A stretch of DNA of 64,000 nt from Pseudomonas pharyngis (GCF_021602345.1 NZ_BQID01000010.1:1-64000), one strand, 5' to 3'. Counted from the stretch's first letter, positions 1 to 10,893 are shown. Notes: generated from the letters alone by a model not told the origin. A program made the numbers and translations.

Positions 1-74
1 ACATAGCTCGCATGCACAACGACCTTGGTACTGTTATTTTCGCACCCTCAAACTAAACAAAAAGAGAAACCGTC

Positions 75-776
75 ATGAATGACACAACAAACAACACCGC
101 TTCAAAAGACGAAAACAATCATGAAGAAACTCAAATCAAAACATTCGAAAACACTACTCTAAACTCCATTTTATCAAGCTCAACCTATTTAATTAATCCA
201 GTCGCCGCTGGTATTTTAGGTACTGTGCTTTCCAGCGTCACCGACGACGAACCCACCAAGACCACTAACCACTCAAAACCCGAAGATGAATTTAAAACCG
301 TTATCAAAAAAGCTCAACAACACGAAGAAAAAACCTGGAATACGATTAAACACGAAGGCAATAACAGTATTCTGATCAATATCTACAACGGAACCTCGGA
401 AAAATTTTCACTCACCCAATGCAGCTGGGATACCAGTGGATTCCAAGGAGAGGATCTGGTCATCCACCCGTGGAAATACATGCAGTTCATACTACGCAGC
501 ACGCCTCCAGCGATTTCTGGTGGGGCGAAACGGCGCAGATCCACCCCCGTCGGACATGCGTTTACTTACTCCGGTGAAAAACAGGCCTTTCATTTCACAA
601 CCTCAGTAAAGTTAACGGCCCCCTATGAACCGTTCGCCTTTGACACGAAAATAATCCCCAAACGCGAACATAACGTTCGTTCTATTGGCAAAAAACCACT
701 GACCTGCGAATCTCATATAACCCGGCAACAGCCCGCTCGCCCTTATAGCTATGCCATAGTGATCAACTTAGGTTAA
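75..776 (+). CDS. hypothetical protein, AT-rich orphan
   Basis: I do not recognise the 233-aa product. The first ~95 residues are hydrophilic and rich in Asn, Thr, Glu and Lys, apart from a short hydrophobic stretch around residues 34-55 (SSSTYLINPVAAGILGTVLS). The remainder looks beta-rich, with alternating polar and hydrophobic residues, several Trp and a basic GGAKRRRSTP segment near residue 148. A purine-rich AAAGAGAAACC lies just before the ATG. Codon use is clearly more AT-rich than in the efflux genes to the right, which suggests acquired DNA. A beta-rich secreted or membrane-active protein is possible, but nothing in the sequence proves it. Confidence 0.7.
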   Translation: MNDTTNNTASKDENNHEETQIKTFENTTLNSILSSSTYLINPVAAGILGTVLSSVTDDEPTKTTNHSKPEDEFKTVIKKAQQHEEKTWNTIKHEGNNSILINIYNGTSEKFSLTQCSWDTSGFQGEDLVIHPWKYMQFILRSTPPAISGGAKRRRSTPVGHAFTYSGEKQAFHFTTSVKLTAPYEPFAFDTKIIPKREHNVRSIGKKPLTCESHITRQQPARPYSYAIVINLG

Positions 777-1215
777 GTACGACCGCCGCCCGTATAACCA
801 ATTATTGGGCTGTCGGGAACTGAGATTACATAGTTCGCAACCATTCAAGTAAAAAGATTCCTTTGTTCGTAAAGCGGTATGCACTCAAGGATGCTCCACG
901 GTCGGCCACATCGACTACCCGACAGTATTCGTCAATTACAGAAACACGAAAAAAGCCCTGGACTCGAAAGAGTCGGGGCTTTTTGTTTATCGTAGGTCTG
1001 ACGCAGCTCCAATAGGGGATCACGTCAGGATTGATTGTCTGGCACTTACCCTCTCTCACATTCCAGACACAAAATTCCTACAAAATACTGAGCTAGCAAT
1101 CTGTCAATCAAGTGAACGTGCGTATATAAAAGCAGCCCATCACCGCAGCGTGCGTGAAGCACCGTTCATTTTCAACATCACGGTTGACACCCACGGACCA
1201 ATAACGAATTTTGTT
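777..1215. other. intergenic region with no convincing gene
   Basis: About 440 bases between the orphan gene and emhR. The only structured element is the hairpin at 951-984. A 77-codon minus-strand frame crosses this hairpin, lacks a ribosome binding site and is not accepted as a gene. Confidence 0.6.
951..984. terminator. bidirectional-looking rho-independent terminator
   Basis: AAAAGCCC-(TG)-GACTC, a GAAA tetraloop, then GAGTC-GGGGCTTTT, giving a bulged GC-rich stem with an A run on one side and a T run on the other. It could end emhR transcription from the right or the orphan gene from the left. Confidence 0.6.
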
Positions 1216-1848
1216 TCATTTGCGCAGGCTGGGGCTCCAGCGCAGCATGTCCAGCCCCGTATCGACCCAACGCTCCGCCTCGGCGTACAGATCGAAGGCG
1301 TCCGGCGCCAGGAGCCATCCATAAAGGAGGCCGTCGATATAGGCGTGAATGCTGATGGCTGCCCGGGCGGTGTCGAGGTCCGCCGGCAACTGCCCACGAT
1401 TGACCGCGTTACTCAGTGTCAGCGCGATCCGCACATTGCAATCGAGGCTGGCGGTCCGGCGCTGCTGACGCAGATCGCACATTTCATCGGTGAACTCGCA
1501 CTTATGAAACAAAATTTCGTTGATACGCCGGGTCTTCGGATCCAGTGCAACTTTATGAAACAAATGAATCAGCAATTGGCGCATGCAGCCCAGTGGATCG
1601 GGTTCGTCCTCGCTTTCGCTGGCCTTGGCCAGTTCGTCCAACGGCTCATGCAGAGTATCGAGCATGGCTTGCAACAGATCGGCCTTGTTGCTGAAGTGCC
1701 AGTAGATGGCTCCGCGCGTCACCCCGGCCAGGGTCGCGATATCCGACAATGTCGTGCGCGCCACGCCCCGCTCATAGAAGGCTTTCTCGGCCGCTTCGAG
1801 AATCTGGCTGCGCGTTTCCTGAGCTTCCTCTTTGGTACGACGGACCAT
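1216..1848 (-). CDS. emhR: TetR-family repressor of RND efflux (TtgR/EmhR type)
   Basis: A 210-aa TetR regulator. The N-terminal HTH (residues ~10-55, including [20 protein letters not shown]) is followed by an all-helical ligand-binding domain. Length and sequence fit TtgR of P. putida and EmhR of P. fluorescens, which bind flavonoids, antibiotics and aromatics and repress the adjacent efflux operon. The gene is divergent from emhABC, and the 266-bp gap contains a TtgR-like operator (1996-2026), so it probably represses both itself and the pump. The start is the first ATG. The family call is firm; the symbol emhR rather than ttgR is chosen because the host looks like P. fluorescens. Confidence 0.9.
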   Translation of the reverse strand: MVRRTKEEAQETRSQILEAAEKAFYERGVARTTLSDIATLAGVTRGAIYWHFSNKADLLQAMLDTLHEPLDELAKASESEDEPDPLGCMRQLLIHLFHKVALDPKTRRINEILFHKCEFTDEMCDLRQQRRTASLDCNVRIALTLSNAVNRGQLPADLDTARAAISIHAYIDGLLYGWLLAPDAFDLYAEAERWVDTGLDMLRWSPSLRK

Positions 1849-1995
1849 GGCAGTAAAACCTCAAACAGGATGTTTCAGGGATGGCTGAATATCCGCTGAA
1901 TAAAAAAGGGTCGATCTCTCGCGGATCGGCTCCCCGGCCTACAATTTCAGACCTTGCGACGACTTTTGTAACAGGATGGATACGACGCCAAGGTG

Positions 1996-2026
1996 TTTAC
2001 AAACAACCATGAACGTAAGTATATTC
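1996..2026. promoter_or_regulatory. TtgR/EmhR operator
   Basis: TTTACAAACAACCATGA followed by ACGTAAGTATATTC in the emhR-emhA intergenic region. It closely resembles the ttgR-ttgABC operator of P. putida as I remember it, including the TTAC...GTAA inverted half-sites. In P. putida this operator overlaps both divergent promoters. Confidence 0.75.
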
Positions 2027-2114
2027 ATTAGCAAGCTACTTATCCACCCGATAACCCTTTTTTACCCTTCCACACTTCTTGTGCGCTTTTCGCGCGCCTG
2101 ACCCGAGGATCTTC

Positions 2115-3272
2115 ATGCAATTCAAGCCAGCTGTTACCGCTCTGGTCACTGCCGTCGCCCTGGCATCGCTGCTCAGCGGATGTAAAAAGGAAGAGGCGGC
2201 TCCCGCCGCACCACCTCCTCAGGTCGGCGTCGTCACCCTGCAACCACAAGCCTTTACTCTGACTTCCGAACTGCCGGGCCGCACCAGTGCATTCCGCATC
2301 GCCGAAGTTCGTCCGCAGGTCAACGGCATCATTCTCAAGCGTCTGTTCAAGGAAGGCGGCGATGTCAAAGCCGGCCAGCAGCTGTATCAGATCGATCCGT
2401 CGGTTTATGAAGCGACCCTGAAAAGCGCCGAAGCCAACCTGCGTTCGACCAAGTCGATCTCCGACCGCTACAAGCAACTGGTCGACGAGCAGGCCGTCAG
2501 CCGTCAGGAATACGACACCGCCGTGGCCAACCGCCTGCAATCGGAAGCGTCGTTGCAAAGCGCGCAGATCAACGTGCGTTACACCAAGGTCTACGCACCG
2601 ATCTCCGGTCGCATCGGCCGTTCTTCGGTGACCGAAGGCGCGCTGGTCAGCAGCGGCCAGACCGACGCGATGGCCGTGATCCAGCAACTGGACCCGATCT
2701 ACGTCGACGTTACCCAGTCCTCGGTCGAGTTGCTGGAATTGCGTCGCGAACTGGAAAGCGGTCGTCTGCAGAAGGCCGGCGACAACGCCGCTGCCGTCAA
2801 GCTGACCCTCGAAGACGGCAGCCAGTACAAGCTCGACGGTAAGCTGGAATTCTCCGAAGTGTCGGTCGACCAGACCACCGGTTCCGTGACCCTGCGCGCC
2901 GTGTTCCCGAACCCGGACCACACTCTGTTGCCGGGCATGTTCGTCCACGCGCAGTTGCAGGCCGGTGTGAACAGCGCCGCGATCCTCGCGCCGCAGCAAG
3001 GCGTGACCCGCGACCTCAAGGGCACCCCGACTGCGCTGGTCGTCGGTCCGGACAACAAGGTCGAGCTGCGTCAGCTCAAGGCCAGCCGCACCGTCGGCAG
3101 CCAGTGGCTGATCGAAGACGGCCTGAAGGCCGGCGATCGTCTGATCACCGAAGGGCTGCAATTCGTCAAACCGGGTGTTGAGGTCAAACCGACCGAAGCG
3201 ACCAACGTCGGCAACAAGAACCCGGCCCCCGCTCAGGCAGCTGACAAAGCCGCCGGCGGCAAAGGGGAGTAA
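2115..3272 (+). CDS. emhA: RND efflux periplasmic adaptor (membrane fusion) lipoprotein
   Basis: A 385-aa MexA/TtgA/AcrA-family adaptor that bridges the inner-membrane pump and the outer-membrane channel. The start at 2115 (MQFKPAV) is preferred over an upstream ATG at 2079: GAGGAT lies just before it, and it produces a standard lipoprotein signal with lipobox LLSGC and lipidated Cys23. The mature part shows the expected barrel-sandwich, alpha-hairpin (around residues 95-170) and beta-barrel order. It is first in a three-gene operon with emhB three bases downstream. Repression by EmhR is inferred from the operator upstream. Confidence 0.93.
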   Translation: MQFKPAVTALVTAVALASLLSGCKKEEAAPAAPPPQVGVVTLQPQAFTLTSELPGRTSAFRIAEVRPQVNGIILKRLFKEGGDVKAGQQLYQIDPSVYEATLKSAEANLRSTKSISDRYKQLVDEQAVSRQEYDTAVANRLQSEASLQSAQINVRYTKVYAPISGRIGRSSVTEGALVSSGQTDAMAVIQQLDPIYVDVTQSSVELLELRRELESGRLQKAGDNAAAVKLTLEDGSQYKLDGKLEFSEVSVDQTTGSVTLRAVFPNPDHTLLPGMFVHAQLQAGVNSAAILAPQQGVTRDLKGTPTALVVGPDNKVELRQLKASRTVGSQWLIEDGLKAGDRLITEGLQFVKPGVEVKPTEATNVGNKNPAPAQAADKAAGGKGE

Positions 3273-3275
3273 TCC

Positions 3276-6200
3276 ATGTCAAAATTTTTCATCGACCGTC
3301 CGATTTTCGCCTGGGTAATTGCCCTGGTGATCATGCTGGTCGGGGCACTTTCGATCCTGAAACTGCCAATCAACCAGTACCCGAGCATTGCGCCACCGGC
3401 CATTGCAATCTCGGTGACCTACCCGGGTGCTTCGGCACAGACGGTTCAGGACACCGTGGTGCAAGTGATCGAGCAGCAGCTCAACGGTATCGACAACCTG
3501 CGTTATGTGTCCTCGGAAAGTAACTCCGACGGCAGCATGACCATCACCGCGACCTTCGAGCAAGGCACCAACTCCGACACCGCGCAGGTCCAGGTCCAGA
3601 ACAAGCTGAACCTGGCCACCCCGCTGCTGCCGCAGGAAGTGCAGCAACAGGGTATCCGCGTGACCAAGGCAGTGAAGAACTTCCTGCTGGTGATCGGCGT
3701 GGTGTCGCGTGACGGCAGCATGACCAAGGACGACCTGTCCAACTACATCGTGTCGAACATGCAGGACCCGATCTCCCGGACCGCCGGTGTCGGTGACTTC
3801 CAGGTCTTCGGTGCCCAGTACGCGATGCGCATCTGGCTCGACCCGGCCAAGTTGAACAACTTCAACCTGACCCCGGTCGACGTGAAAACCGCGATTGCGG
3901 CGCAGAACGTCCAGGTTTCGTCCGGTCAGCTCGGCGGCTTGCCTGCCGTGCAGGGCCAGCAGCTGAACGCCACGATCATCGGCAAGACCCGTCTGCAGAC
4001 CGCCGAGCAGTTCAAAGAGATTCTGCTCAAGGTCAACAAGGACGGCTCGCAGGTTCGCCTCAAAGACGTCGCCGACGTCGGCCTGGGTGGCGAGAACTAT
4101 GCGATCAGCGCCCAGTTCAACGGCAGCCCGGCGTCCGGTCTGGCGGTGAAACTGGCCAACGGCGCCAACGCCCTCGACACCGCCAAGGCACTGCGCAAGA
4201 CGATTGACGACCTCAAGCCGTTCTTCCCGCAAGGCATGGAAGTGGTGTTCCCGTACGACACCACCCCGGTGGTGACCGAGTCGATCAAAGGCGTGGTTCA
4301 CACCCTGGTCGAAGCGATTGCGCTGGTGTTCCTGGTGATGTTCCTGTTCCTGCAGAACTTCCGCGCCACCGTCATCACCACGATGACCGTGCCGGTGGTA
4401 TTGCTCGGTACTTTCGGCATCCTCGCAGCGGCCGGTTTCAGCATCAACACCCTGACCATGTTCGGCATGGTGCTGGCCATCGGCTTGCTGGTGGACGACG
4501 CCATTGTCGTGGTGGAAAACGTCGAGCGGGTGATGAGCGAAGAAGGCTTGTCACCGAAGGAAGCGACCAAGAAATCCATGGGCCAGATCCAGGGCGCCCT
4601 GGTCGGTATCGCCCTGGTGCTGTCGGCGGTGTTGCTGCCGATGGCATTCTTCAGCGGCTCCACCGGTGTGATCTACAAGCAGTTCTCGATCACCATCGTG
4701 TCGGCCATGGCGCTGTCGGTACTGGTCGCGCTGATCTTCACCCCGGCGCTGTGCGCCACCATGCTCAAAGCGATTCCGCACGGTGAGCACGGCACGCCGA
4801 AAAAGGGTTTCTTCGGCTGGTTCAACCGCAACTTCGACCGTGGCGTCAACAGCTACGAGCGCGGTGTCGGCAACATGTTGTCGCGCAAGGCGCCGTATCT
4901 GCTGGCGTACCTGCTGATCGTGGTCGGCATGATCTGGCTGTTCACCCGCATCCCGACCGCGTTCCTGCCGGAAGAAGACCAGGGCGTTCTGTTCGCCCAG
5001 GTGCAGACACCCGCCGGTTCCAGTGCCCAGCGCACTCAGGTGGTGGTGGATGAAATGCGTGAATTCCTGCTGCGTCCGACCAAGGACGGCGGTGAAGGCG
5101 ACGCAGTAGCCTCGGTGTTCACCGTGACCGGCTTCAACTTCGCCGGCCGTGGCCAGAGCTCGGGTATGGCGTTCATCATGCTCAAGCCGTGGGACGAACG
5201 TAACGCCGACAACAGCGTGTTCAAACTCGCCGCCCGCGCCCAGCAGCACTTCTTCAGCTTCCGCGATGCGATGGTGTTCGCCTTCGCCCCGCCGGCCGTA
5301 CTGGAGCTGGGTAATGCCACCGGTTTCGACGTGTTCCTGCAGGACCGCGCCGGTATCGGTCACGAACAACTGATGGCCGCGCGCAACCAGTTCCTCGGCA
5401 TGGCCGCGCAGAGCAAGGTGCTCACGCAGGTCCGTCCGAACGGTCTGAACGATGAACCGCAGTTCCAGCTGGAAATCGATGACGAGAAGGCCAGTGCCCT
5501 GGGCATCACCATCTCCGACATCAACAACACCCTGTCGATTGCGCTGGGCAGTAGCTACGTCAACGACTTCATCGACCGTGGTCGGGTGAAGAAGGTGTAC
5601 GTGCAGGGCCGGCCAGACTCGCGCATGAGCCCGGAAGACCTGAAAAAGTGGTACGTGCGCAACGCCGCCGGCACCATGGTTCCGTTCTCCGCGTTCGCCA
5701 AGGGCGAGTGGATCTACGGTTCGCCGAAGCTGGCGCGTTACAACGGCGTTGAAGCGGTTGAGATCCTCGGTGCCCCGGCGCCGGGTTATTCCACCGGTGA
5801 AGCGATGGCCGAAGTCGAGGCGATTGCCAAGAAACTGCCGGCCGGTGTGGGTATCTCGTGGACCGGTCTGTCGTACGAAGAACGTCTGTCCGGCTCACAG
5901 GCTCCGGCGCTGTACGCCCTGTCGCTGCTGATGGTGTTCCTGTGTCTGGCGGCGCTGTATGAAAGCTGGTCGATTCCGATCGCGGTCATGCTCGTGGTAC
6001 CGCTGGGGATCATCGGTGCACTGATGGCCACCAGTCTGCGCGGTCTGTCGAACGACGTGTACTTCCAGGTGGGTCTGTTGACGACTATCGGTCTGGCGGC
6101 TAAAAACGCCATTCTGATCGTCGAGTTCGCCAAGGAATTGCACGAGCAGGGACGCAGTCTGCGCGATGCGGCCATTGAAGCCTGCCGCATGCGTCTGCGA

Positions 6201-6440
6201 CCGATCATCATGACGTCGCTGGCCTTCGTCCTCGGTGTTGTACCGTTGGCTATCTCCACCGGCGCAGGCTCGGGCAGTCAACACGCGATCGGTACCGGCG
6301 TGATTGGCGGTATGCTCACCGCGACGATCCTGGCGATATTCTGGGTTCCACTGTTCTTCGTCACTGTGTCGTCCATGGGTCAGCGCAAAAACGCCGGCAA
6401 GGATGACGCCATAGAAACTCCTAAAGAGGCTGGCCAATGA
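3276..6440 (+). CDS. emhB: RND multidrug efflux pump, inner-membrane transporter
   Basis: A 1054-aa HAE1-type RND transporter (MexB/TtgB/AcrB family). It exports hydrophobic compounds, antibiotics and aromatics using the proton gradient. It begins [16 protein letters not shown], typical of the family, and carries the proton-relay pair Asp407-Asp408 in [14 protein letters not shown]. Two halves of TM helices and large periplasmic loops are evident, and length is normal. The stop overlaps the emhC start by four bases (ATGA), so translation is probably coupled. Confidence 0.95.
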   Translation: MSKFFIDRPIFAWVIALVIMLVGALSILKLPINQYPSIAPPAIAISVTYPGASAQTVQDTVVQVIEQQLNGIDNLRYVSSESNSDGSMTITATFEQGTNSDTAQVQVQNKLNLATPLLPQEVQQQGIRVTKAVKNFLLVIGVVSRDGSMTKDDLSNYIVSNMQDPISRTAGVGDFQVFGAQYAMRIWLDPAKLNNFNLTPVDVKTAIAAQNVQVSSGQLGGLPAVQGQQLNATIIGKTRLQTAEQFKEILLKVNKDGSQVRLKDVADVGLGGENYAISAQFNGSPASGLAVKLANGANALDTAKALRKTIDDLKPFFPQGMEVVFPYDTTPVVTESIKGVVHTLVEAIALVFLVMFLFLQNFRATVITTMTVPVVLLGTFGILAAAGFSINTLTMFGMVLAIGLLVDDAIVVVENVERVMSEEGLSPKEATKKSMGQIQGALVGIALVLSAVLLPMAFFSGSTGVIYKQFSITIVSAMALSVLVALIFTPALCATMLKAIPHGEHGTPKKGFFGWFNRNFDRGVNSYERGVGNMLSRKAPYLLAYLLIVVGMIWLFTRIPTAFLPEEDQGVLFAQVQTPAGSSAQRTQVVVDEMREFLLRPTKDGGEGDAVASVFTVTGFNFAGRGQSSGMAFIMLKPWDERNADNSVFKLAARAQQHFFSFRDAMVFAFAPPAVLELGNATGFDVFLQDRAGIGHEQLMAARNQFLGMAAQSKVLTQVRPNGLNDEPQFQLEIDDEKASALGITISDINNTLSIALGSSYVNDFIDRGRVKKVYVQGRPDSRMSPEDLKKWYVRNAAGTMVPFSAFAKGEWIYGSPKLARYNGVEAVEILGAPAPGYSTGEAMAEVEAIAKKLPAGVGISWTGLSYEERLSGSQAPALYALSLLMVFLCLAALYESWSIPIAVMLVVPLGIIGALMATSLRGLSNDVYFQVGLLTTIGLAAKNAILIVEFAKELHEQGRSLRDAAIEACRMRLRPIIMTSLAFVLGVVPLAISTGAGSGSQHAIGTGVIGGMLTATILAIFWVPLFFVTVSSMGQRKNAGKDDAIETPKEAGQ

Positions 6441-7897
6441 GCAAGTCGCTACTCTCCATCGCAGTCGCCGCCTTCGTGCTGAGCGGTTGCTCGCTGATAC
6501 CGGATTATCAGCAGCCGCAAGCACCGGTGGCGGGCCAATACCCGCAGGGCCCGGCGTACTCGCCGGCCCAGGCACCGGCGCAGGCCGCTGCTGAGCAGGG
6601 CTGGAAGCAGTTTTTCCATGACCCGGCCCTGCAGCAGCTGATCCAGGTGGCCCTGGAAAACAACCGCGACCTGCGTGTCGCGGCGCTGAACATCGACGCC
6701 TACGCGGCTCAATACCGCATCCAGCGCGCCGATCTGTTCCCGGCCGTGTCGGCCAATGCCAGCGGCAGCCGCCAGCGGGTTCCGGCCCGTGCGTCGCAGA
6801 CCGGTGAAGCGGCCATCAGCAGTTCCTACTCCGCTACCGTCGGCATCAGCGCCTACGAACTCGACCTTTTCGGTCGGGTTCGCAGCCTGAGCGAACAAGC
6901 GCTGCAACAATACTTCGCCACCGAAGAAGCGCGCCGCAGCACCCAGATCAGCCTGGTGGCCAGCGTGGCCAACGCCTACCTGACCTGGCAGGCCGACAAG
7001 GAACTGCTCAAGCTGACCCAGGACACCCTCGGTGCCTTCGAGGAAAGCTACAAACTGACCAGCCGCAGCAACGAAGTCGGTGTGGCCTCGGCGCTGGACC
7101 TGGCGCAGTCGCGTACCTCGGTCGAGAACGCCCGGGCACAACTGGCGCGTTACACCCGCCAGGTGGCCCAGGACGAAAACAGCCTGACCCTGCTGCTCGG
7201 CACCGGCATCCCGGCCAACCTGCAAGCGGCCAAACCGCTGTCGGATGACCTGCTGGCCGACGTACCGGCCGGTCTGCCGTCGGATCTGCTGCAACGTCGT
7301 CCGGACATCCTTCAGGCCGAGTACAACCTGAAGGCCGCCAACGCCAACATCGGCGCGGCCCGTGCAGCGTTCTTCCCGAGCATCAGCCTGACCGCCAACG
7401 CGGGCAGCCTGAGCCCGGACCTGTCCGGCCTGTTCAAGGGCGGTTCGGGCACGTGGCTGTTCCAGCCGCAGATCAACCTGCCGATCTTCAACGCCGGCAG
7501 CCTGCGCGCCAGCCTCGACTACGCCAAGATCCAGAAGGACATTGGCGTGGCGAACTACGAGAAGTCCATTCAAACGGCCTTCCAGGAAGTCGCCGACGGC
7601 CTGGCCGCGCGCCAGACCTACACCGAGCAGTTGCAGGCCCAGCGTGATTTCGTTCAGGCCAACCAGGATTACTACCGCCTGGCCGAGCGTCGCTATCGCA
7701 TTGGCGTCGACAGCAACCTGACCTTCCTCGATGCCCAGCGTCAGCTGTTCAGCGCACAACAATCGCTGATCACCGACCGCCTCGCGCAGCTGACCAGTGC
7801 GGTCAACCTGTACAAGGCCCTGGGCGGTGGCTGGAATGCGCAGACCGCGCAGAACGAGCCGCTCAAAGAAGAAGCGCCGAAGATGAAGTTGTTCTGA
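6437..7897 (+). CDS. emhC: RND efflux outer-membrane channel lipoprotein
   Basis: A 486-aa OprM/TtgC/NodT-family outer-membrane factor. It starts [18 protein letters not shown], giving lipobox LSGC with Cys18. Two repeated outer-membrane efflux domains follow, with the [13 protein letters not shown] motif common to the family near the middle. It overlaps emhB by four bases and is followed by a strong terminator, so emhABC is a closed tripartite efflux operon. Confidence 0.94.
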   Translation: MSKSLLSIAVAAFVLSGCSLIPDYQQPQAPVAGQYPQGPAYSPAQAPAQAAAEQGWKQFFHDPALQQLIQVALENNRDLRVAALNIDAYAAQYRIQRADLFPAVSANASGSRQRVPARASQTGEAAISSSYSATVGISAYELDLFGRVRSLSEQALQQYFATEEARRSTQISLVASVANAYLTWQADKELLKLTQDTLGAFEESYKLTSRSNEVGVASALDLAQSRTSVENARAQLARYTRQVAQDENSLTLLLGTGIPANLQAAKPLSDDLLADVPAGLPSDLLQRRPDILQAEYNLKAANANIGAARAAFFPSISLTANAGSLSPDLSGLFKGGSGTWLFQPQINLPIFNAGSLRASLDYAKIQKDIGVANYEKSIQTAFQEVADGLAARQTYTEQLQAQRDFVQANQDYYRLAERRYRIGVDSNLTFLDAQRQLFSAQQSLITDRLAQLTSAVNLYKALGGGWNAQTAQNEPLKEEAPKMKLF

Positions 7898-7915
7898 TCA
7901 TCTGCTGAATACAAG

Positions 7916-7940
7916 AAGCCCACCGTTTGGTGGGCTTTTT
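7916..7940 (+). terminator. rho-independent terminator of emhABC
   Basis: Perfect 9-bp stem AAGCCCACC / GGTGGGCTT with a GTTT loop, running into T5, 19 bases after the emhC stop. Confidence 0.9.
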
Positions 7941-8185
7941 GTTGCCCGCAAATCTTGCGTTCGATAATCGCCCAAATTCCACTTTCACCGATTGAATCGC
8001 CTCGCCCGCGCCCCGCACCATTCGAGCCACAAAACCAATAACAACAGGTTCGACACCATGCTCCCGCGCCCTGCTCCTCCCGGCTGATCACCGCCGCTTC
8101 GCCTCTGAATCCATCGAATGTCTGCGCCTTGAAAAACGGTCGCAGCGCCCCCGTTTGCCCAAAAAAACAAGAGAGACCCGAGCCC

Positions 8186-9445
8186 ATGACAACCTCCCCT
8201 GCGCCCTACGCACTTCCCGGTCTGATCGCCCTCGCCCTGGCCGGCATCGCGATGCCCGCTGCGGCAGAAGAAACCGGTTTTATCGACGGGGCCAAGGTCA
8301 ACCTGAACCTGCGCAACTTCTACATCAACCGCAACTTCACCAACCCGACCAAGGCTCAGGGCAAGGCTGAAGAGTGGACGCAGAACTTCATCCTCGACGC
8401 CAAATCCGGTTTCACCCAAGGCACCGTCGGGTTCGGTCTGGATGTGCTGGGGTTGTACTCGGTGAAGCTCGATGGCGGCAAAGGCACCGGCGGCACGCAA
8501 TTGTTGCCGCTGGATCATGACGGACGCCCGGCGGACAACTTCGGCCGCACCAACGTCGCCTTCAAGGCGAAGCTGTCGCAAACCGAAGTGAAGGTCGGCG
8601 AGTGGATGCCGGTGTTGCCGATCCTGCGCTCGGACGACGGCCGCTCGCTGCCGCAGACCTTTCGCGGTGGCCAGATCACCTCGAAGGAAATCGATGGCCT
8701 GACCCTTTATGGCGGCCAGTTCCGCGCCAACAGCCCGCGTGACGACAGCAGCATGAGCGACATGTCGATGACCGGCAAAGCCGCGTTCACCTCCGACCGC
8801 TTCAACTTTCAGGGTGGCGAATACGTGTTCAACGACAAGCGCACCCAGATCGGCCTGTGGAACGCTGAACTCAAGGACATTTACAGCCAGCAATACGTCA
8901 ACCTGATCCACAGCCAGCCGCTCGGCGACTGGACGTTGGGCGCCAACCTCGGTTTCTTCTACGGCAAGGACGACGGCAGCGCCCGCGCCGGCGAGCTCGA
9001 CAACAAGACCTGGTCGGGGATGTTCTCGGCAAAATACGGTGGCCACACCTTCTACGTCGGCCTGCAGAAACTCACCGGCGACAGCGCCTGGATGCGCGTC
9101 AACGGCACCAGCGGCGGCACCCTGGCCAACGACAGCTACAACGCCAGCTATGACAACGCGCAGGAACGCTCCTGGCAGGTCCGCCACGACTACAACTTCG
9201 TTGCCCTGGGCATCCCTGGCCTGACCCTGATGAACCGTTACATCAGCGGCGACAACGTGCACACCGGCACCATCACCGACGGCAAGGAATGGGGCCGCGA
9301 ATCGGAACTGGGCTACACCGTGCAGAGCGGCACGCTGAAAAACCTGAACGTCAGATGGCGCAACTCGACCATGCGCCGCGACTTCAGCAACAACGAGTTC
9401 GACGAGAACCGCCTGATTGTCAGCTATCCGATCAGTTTGCTGTAG
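8186..9445 (+). CDS. OprD-family outer-membrane porin
   Basis: A 419-aa substrate-specific porin (Occ/OprD family), probably an 18-strand barrel for small organic acids or amino acids. The start at 8186 (MTTSPAPYALPGLIAL) is preferred over 8129: GAGAG precedes it and the resulting signal peptide ends at AAA-EE around residue 27. The mature sequence opens with the family-like GFIDGAKVNLNLRNFYINR and is rich in alternating aromatic strands. A PcaP-like role in aromatic acid uptake is possible from the nearby pca genes, but it lies on the opposite strand and is not in that operon. Confidence 0.88.
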   Translation: MTTSPAPYALPGLIALALAGIAMPAAAEETGFIDGAKVNLNLRNFYINRNFTNPTKAQGKAEEWTQNFILDAKSGFTQGTVGFGLDVLGLYSVKLDGGKGTGGTQLLPLDHDGRPADNFGRTNVAFKAKLSQTEVKVGEWMPVLPILRSDDGRSLPQTFRGGQITSKEIDGLTLYGGQFRANSPRDDSSMSDMSMTGKAAFTSDRFNFQGGEYVFNDKRTQIGLWNAELKDIYSQQYVNLIHSQPLGDWTLGANLGFFYGKDDGSARAGELDNKTWSGMFSAKYGGHTFYVGLQKLTGDSAWMRVNGTSGGTLANDSYNASYDNAQERSWQVRHDYNFVALGIPGLTLMNRYISGDNVHTGTITDGKEWGRESELGYTVQSGTLKNLNVRWRNSTMRRDFSNNEFDENRLIVSYPISLL

Positions 9446-9462
9446 GTATCAATCCCCCTTAG

Positions 9463-9488
9463 GTGCCACCCGTCAGGATGTGTGGCAC
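9463..9488 (+). terminator. weak terminator-like hairpin after the OprD porin
   Basis: GTGCCAC / GTGGCAC stem with a 12-base loop just after the porin stop. The T run is missing, so termination is uncertain. A second small hairpin CACCTGA / TCAGGTG lies at 9516-9534. Confidence 0.4.
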
Positions 9489-9632
9489 TTCGGCGGGCGT
9501 CGATTAGAGTGGAATCACCTGAAGGACTCAGGTGCCTCACCCTTCCCGCTTCCGTTATCTGTTGATGTTGGTCCCCAAGACTCGAGCCAGGCTGTCATCG
9601 GAAGACACTGCTGATCACCGGAGGATCACCTC

Positions 9633-10439
9633 ATGATCACTCGCCTCAACACGCCACCCGACTGGGACGCCAAGGCGTACCAGCAGTTTTCCCGTCTCAG
9701 GCAACAACCGGTCGTTGAATTGCTCGGCCGCGTCGAACTGAACGATCCGAAACTCATTTATGACCTCGGTTGCGGCACCGGCATTGCCACGCAACTGTTG
9801 GCCGAACGCTGGCCGCGTGCGCAGTTGCGGGGCATCGACAGTTCGGCACAGATGCTCGATCAGGCCCGCAGCCTGCCGATCAAGGCGTCGTGGCAGCACT
9901 GCAATCTGCTCGACTGGCAACCCGAGCAATCGGCCGACCTGCTGCTGGCCGCAGCCGTGCTGCACTTTATCGACGACCATGAGCAACTGCTGCCCCGTCT
10001 GCTCGGCCACATAAACCCCGGCGGCTGCCTGGCCGCGCATATGCCGGACTGGCGTGATGCGCTGTGGTATCAGCTGATGCTCGACACCCTCAACCATGCC
10101 GGACCCTGCGGCCGCCCCATCGGCACTGCGCAATTGCGCCAGCGCATGGCCGCGCGGACGTTGTTGTCGCTGGAGGATTACTACCGGCTGCTGGCCCCGC
10201 TGACCCAATCACTGGATATCTGGGAAACCGAGCAGTTGCAGGTGGTCGACGGCAAGTCGCCGGTTTATGACTGGGTGAAGGTGTCGGCGCTGCGGCCGGT
10301 GATGCAGGGGCTGACGTCGGAGGAACAAGCGCGCTTCATTTATCACTACCTGAGGCGGGTGCATGCGCATTATCCGCAGGAGGAAAATGGCCATACGTTG
10401 TTTGCGTTCAAGCGGACTTTCATTGTTGCCAAGGTATGA
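9633..10439 (+). CDS. trans-aconitate 2-methyltransferase-like SAM methyltransferase
   Basis: A 268-aa class I SAM-dependent methyltransferase resembling Tam, which methylates trans-aconitate, an inhibitor of the TCA cycle formed from cis-aconitate. The SAM-binding glycine motif YDLGCGTG is at residues 43-50 and an acidic GIDSS follows strand 2. The N-terminal WDAKAYQQFSRLR pattern is typical of Tam. A good GGAGG precedes the ATG. It is monocistronic and convergent with pcaC. Substrate assignment is by resemblance only. Confidence 0.78.
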   Translation: MITRLNTPPDWDAKAYQQFSRLRQQPVVELLGRVELNDPKLIYDLGCGTGIATQLLAERWPRAQLRGIDSSAQMLDQARSLPIKASWQHCNLLDWQPEQSADLLLAAAVLHFIDDHEQLLPRLLGHINPGGCLAAHMPDWRDALWYQLMLDTLNHAGPCGRPIGTAQLRQRMAARTLLSLEDYYRLLAPLTQSLDIWETEQLQVVDGKSPVYDWVKVSALRPVMQGLTSEEQARFIYHYLRRVHAHYPQEENGHTLFAFKRTFIVAKV

Positions 10440-10490
10440 AGTTCAAAGGATCGCAGCCTTCAACAGGCTGCGCCCCCTCGAATTCGGCGA

Positions 10491-10883
10491 TTACTCGCGA
10501 GATTCGATACCCAGCTCATCCCACACCGATTCAGCCAGATGAAACGTCGCATTCGCCGCCGGAATCCCGCAGTAGATCGCGCTCTGCATGATCACTTCCT
10601 TGATCTCGCCGCGACTCACGCCATTGTTGGCCGCCGCCCGCAGGTGCAACTTCAGTTCACCTTCGCGGTTCATGCCGATCAGCATGGCGATGGTGATCAG
10701 GCTGCGGGTGTGGCGTGGCAGGCCCGGTCGGGTCCAGATGTCGCCCCAGGCGTGACGGGTAATCATCTCCTGGAATTCCGAGTTGAACTCGGTCAGCGTG
10801 GTCAGGCTGCGATCGACGTGGGCGTCGCCGAGCACCGCGCGGCGCACTTGCATGCCGTCGTCGTAACGTTGTTTCTCGTCCAC
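10491..10883 (-). CDS. pcaC: 4-carboxymuconolactone decarboxylase
   Basis: A 130-aa protein of the carboxymuconolactone decarboxylase family. It converts 4-carboxymuconolactone to 3-oxoadipate enol-lactone in the protocatechuate branch. The core HAWGDIWTRPGLP and the later NNGVSRGEIKEVI...YCGIPAANAT are characteristic of PcaC. Ten bases separate it from pcaD upstream. It is the last gene of the pcaTBDC group. Confidence 0.94.
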   Translation of the reverse strand: MDEKQRYDDGMQVRRAVLGDAHVDRSLTTLTEFNSEFQEMITRHAWGDIWTRPGLPRHTRSLITIAMLIGMNREGELKLHLRAAANNGVSRGEIKEVIMQSAIYCGIPAANATFHLAESVWDELGIESRE

Positions 10884-10893
10884 GGAAATCCCC

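Noticed and set aside
826-1059. 77-codon minus-strand frame (tail GASLSAYRFTNKGIFLLEWL)
   Set aside because: The end looks somewhat protein-like, but the frame crosses a terminator hairpin and has no ribosome binding site. At most it is a gene remnant.
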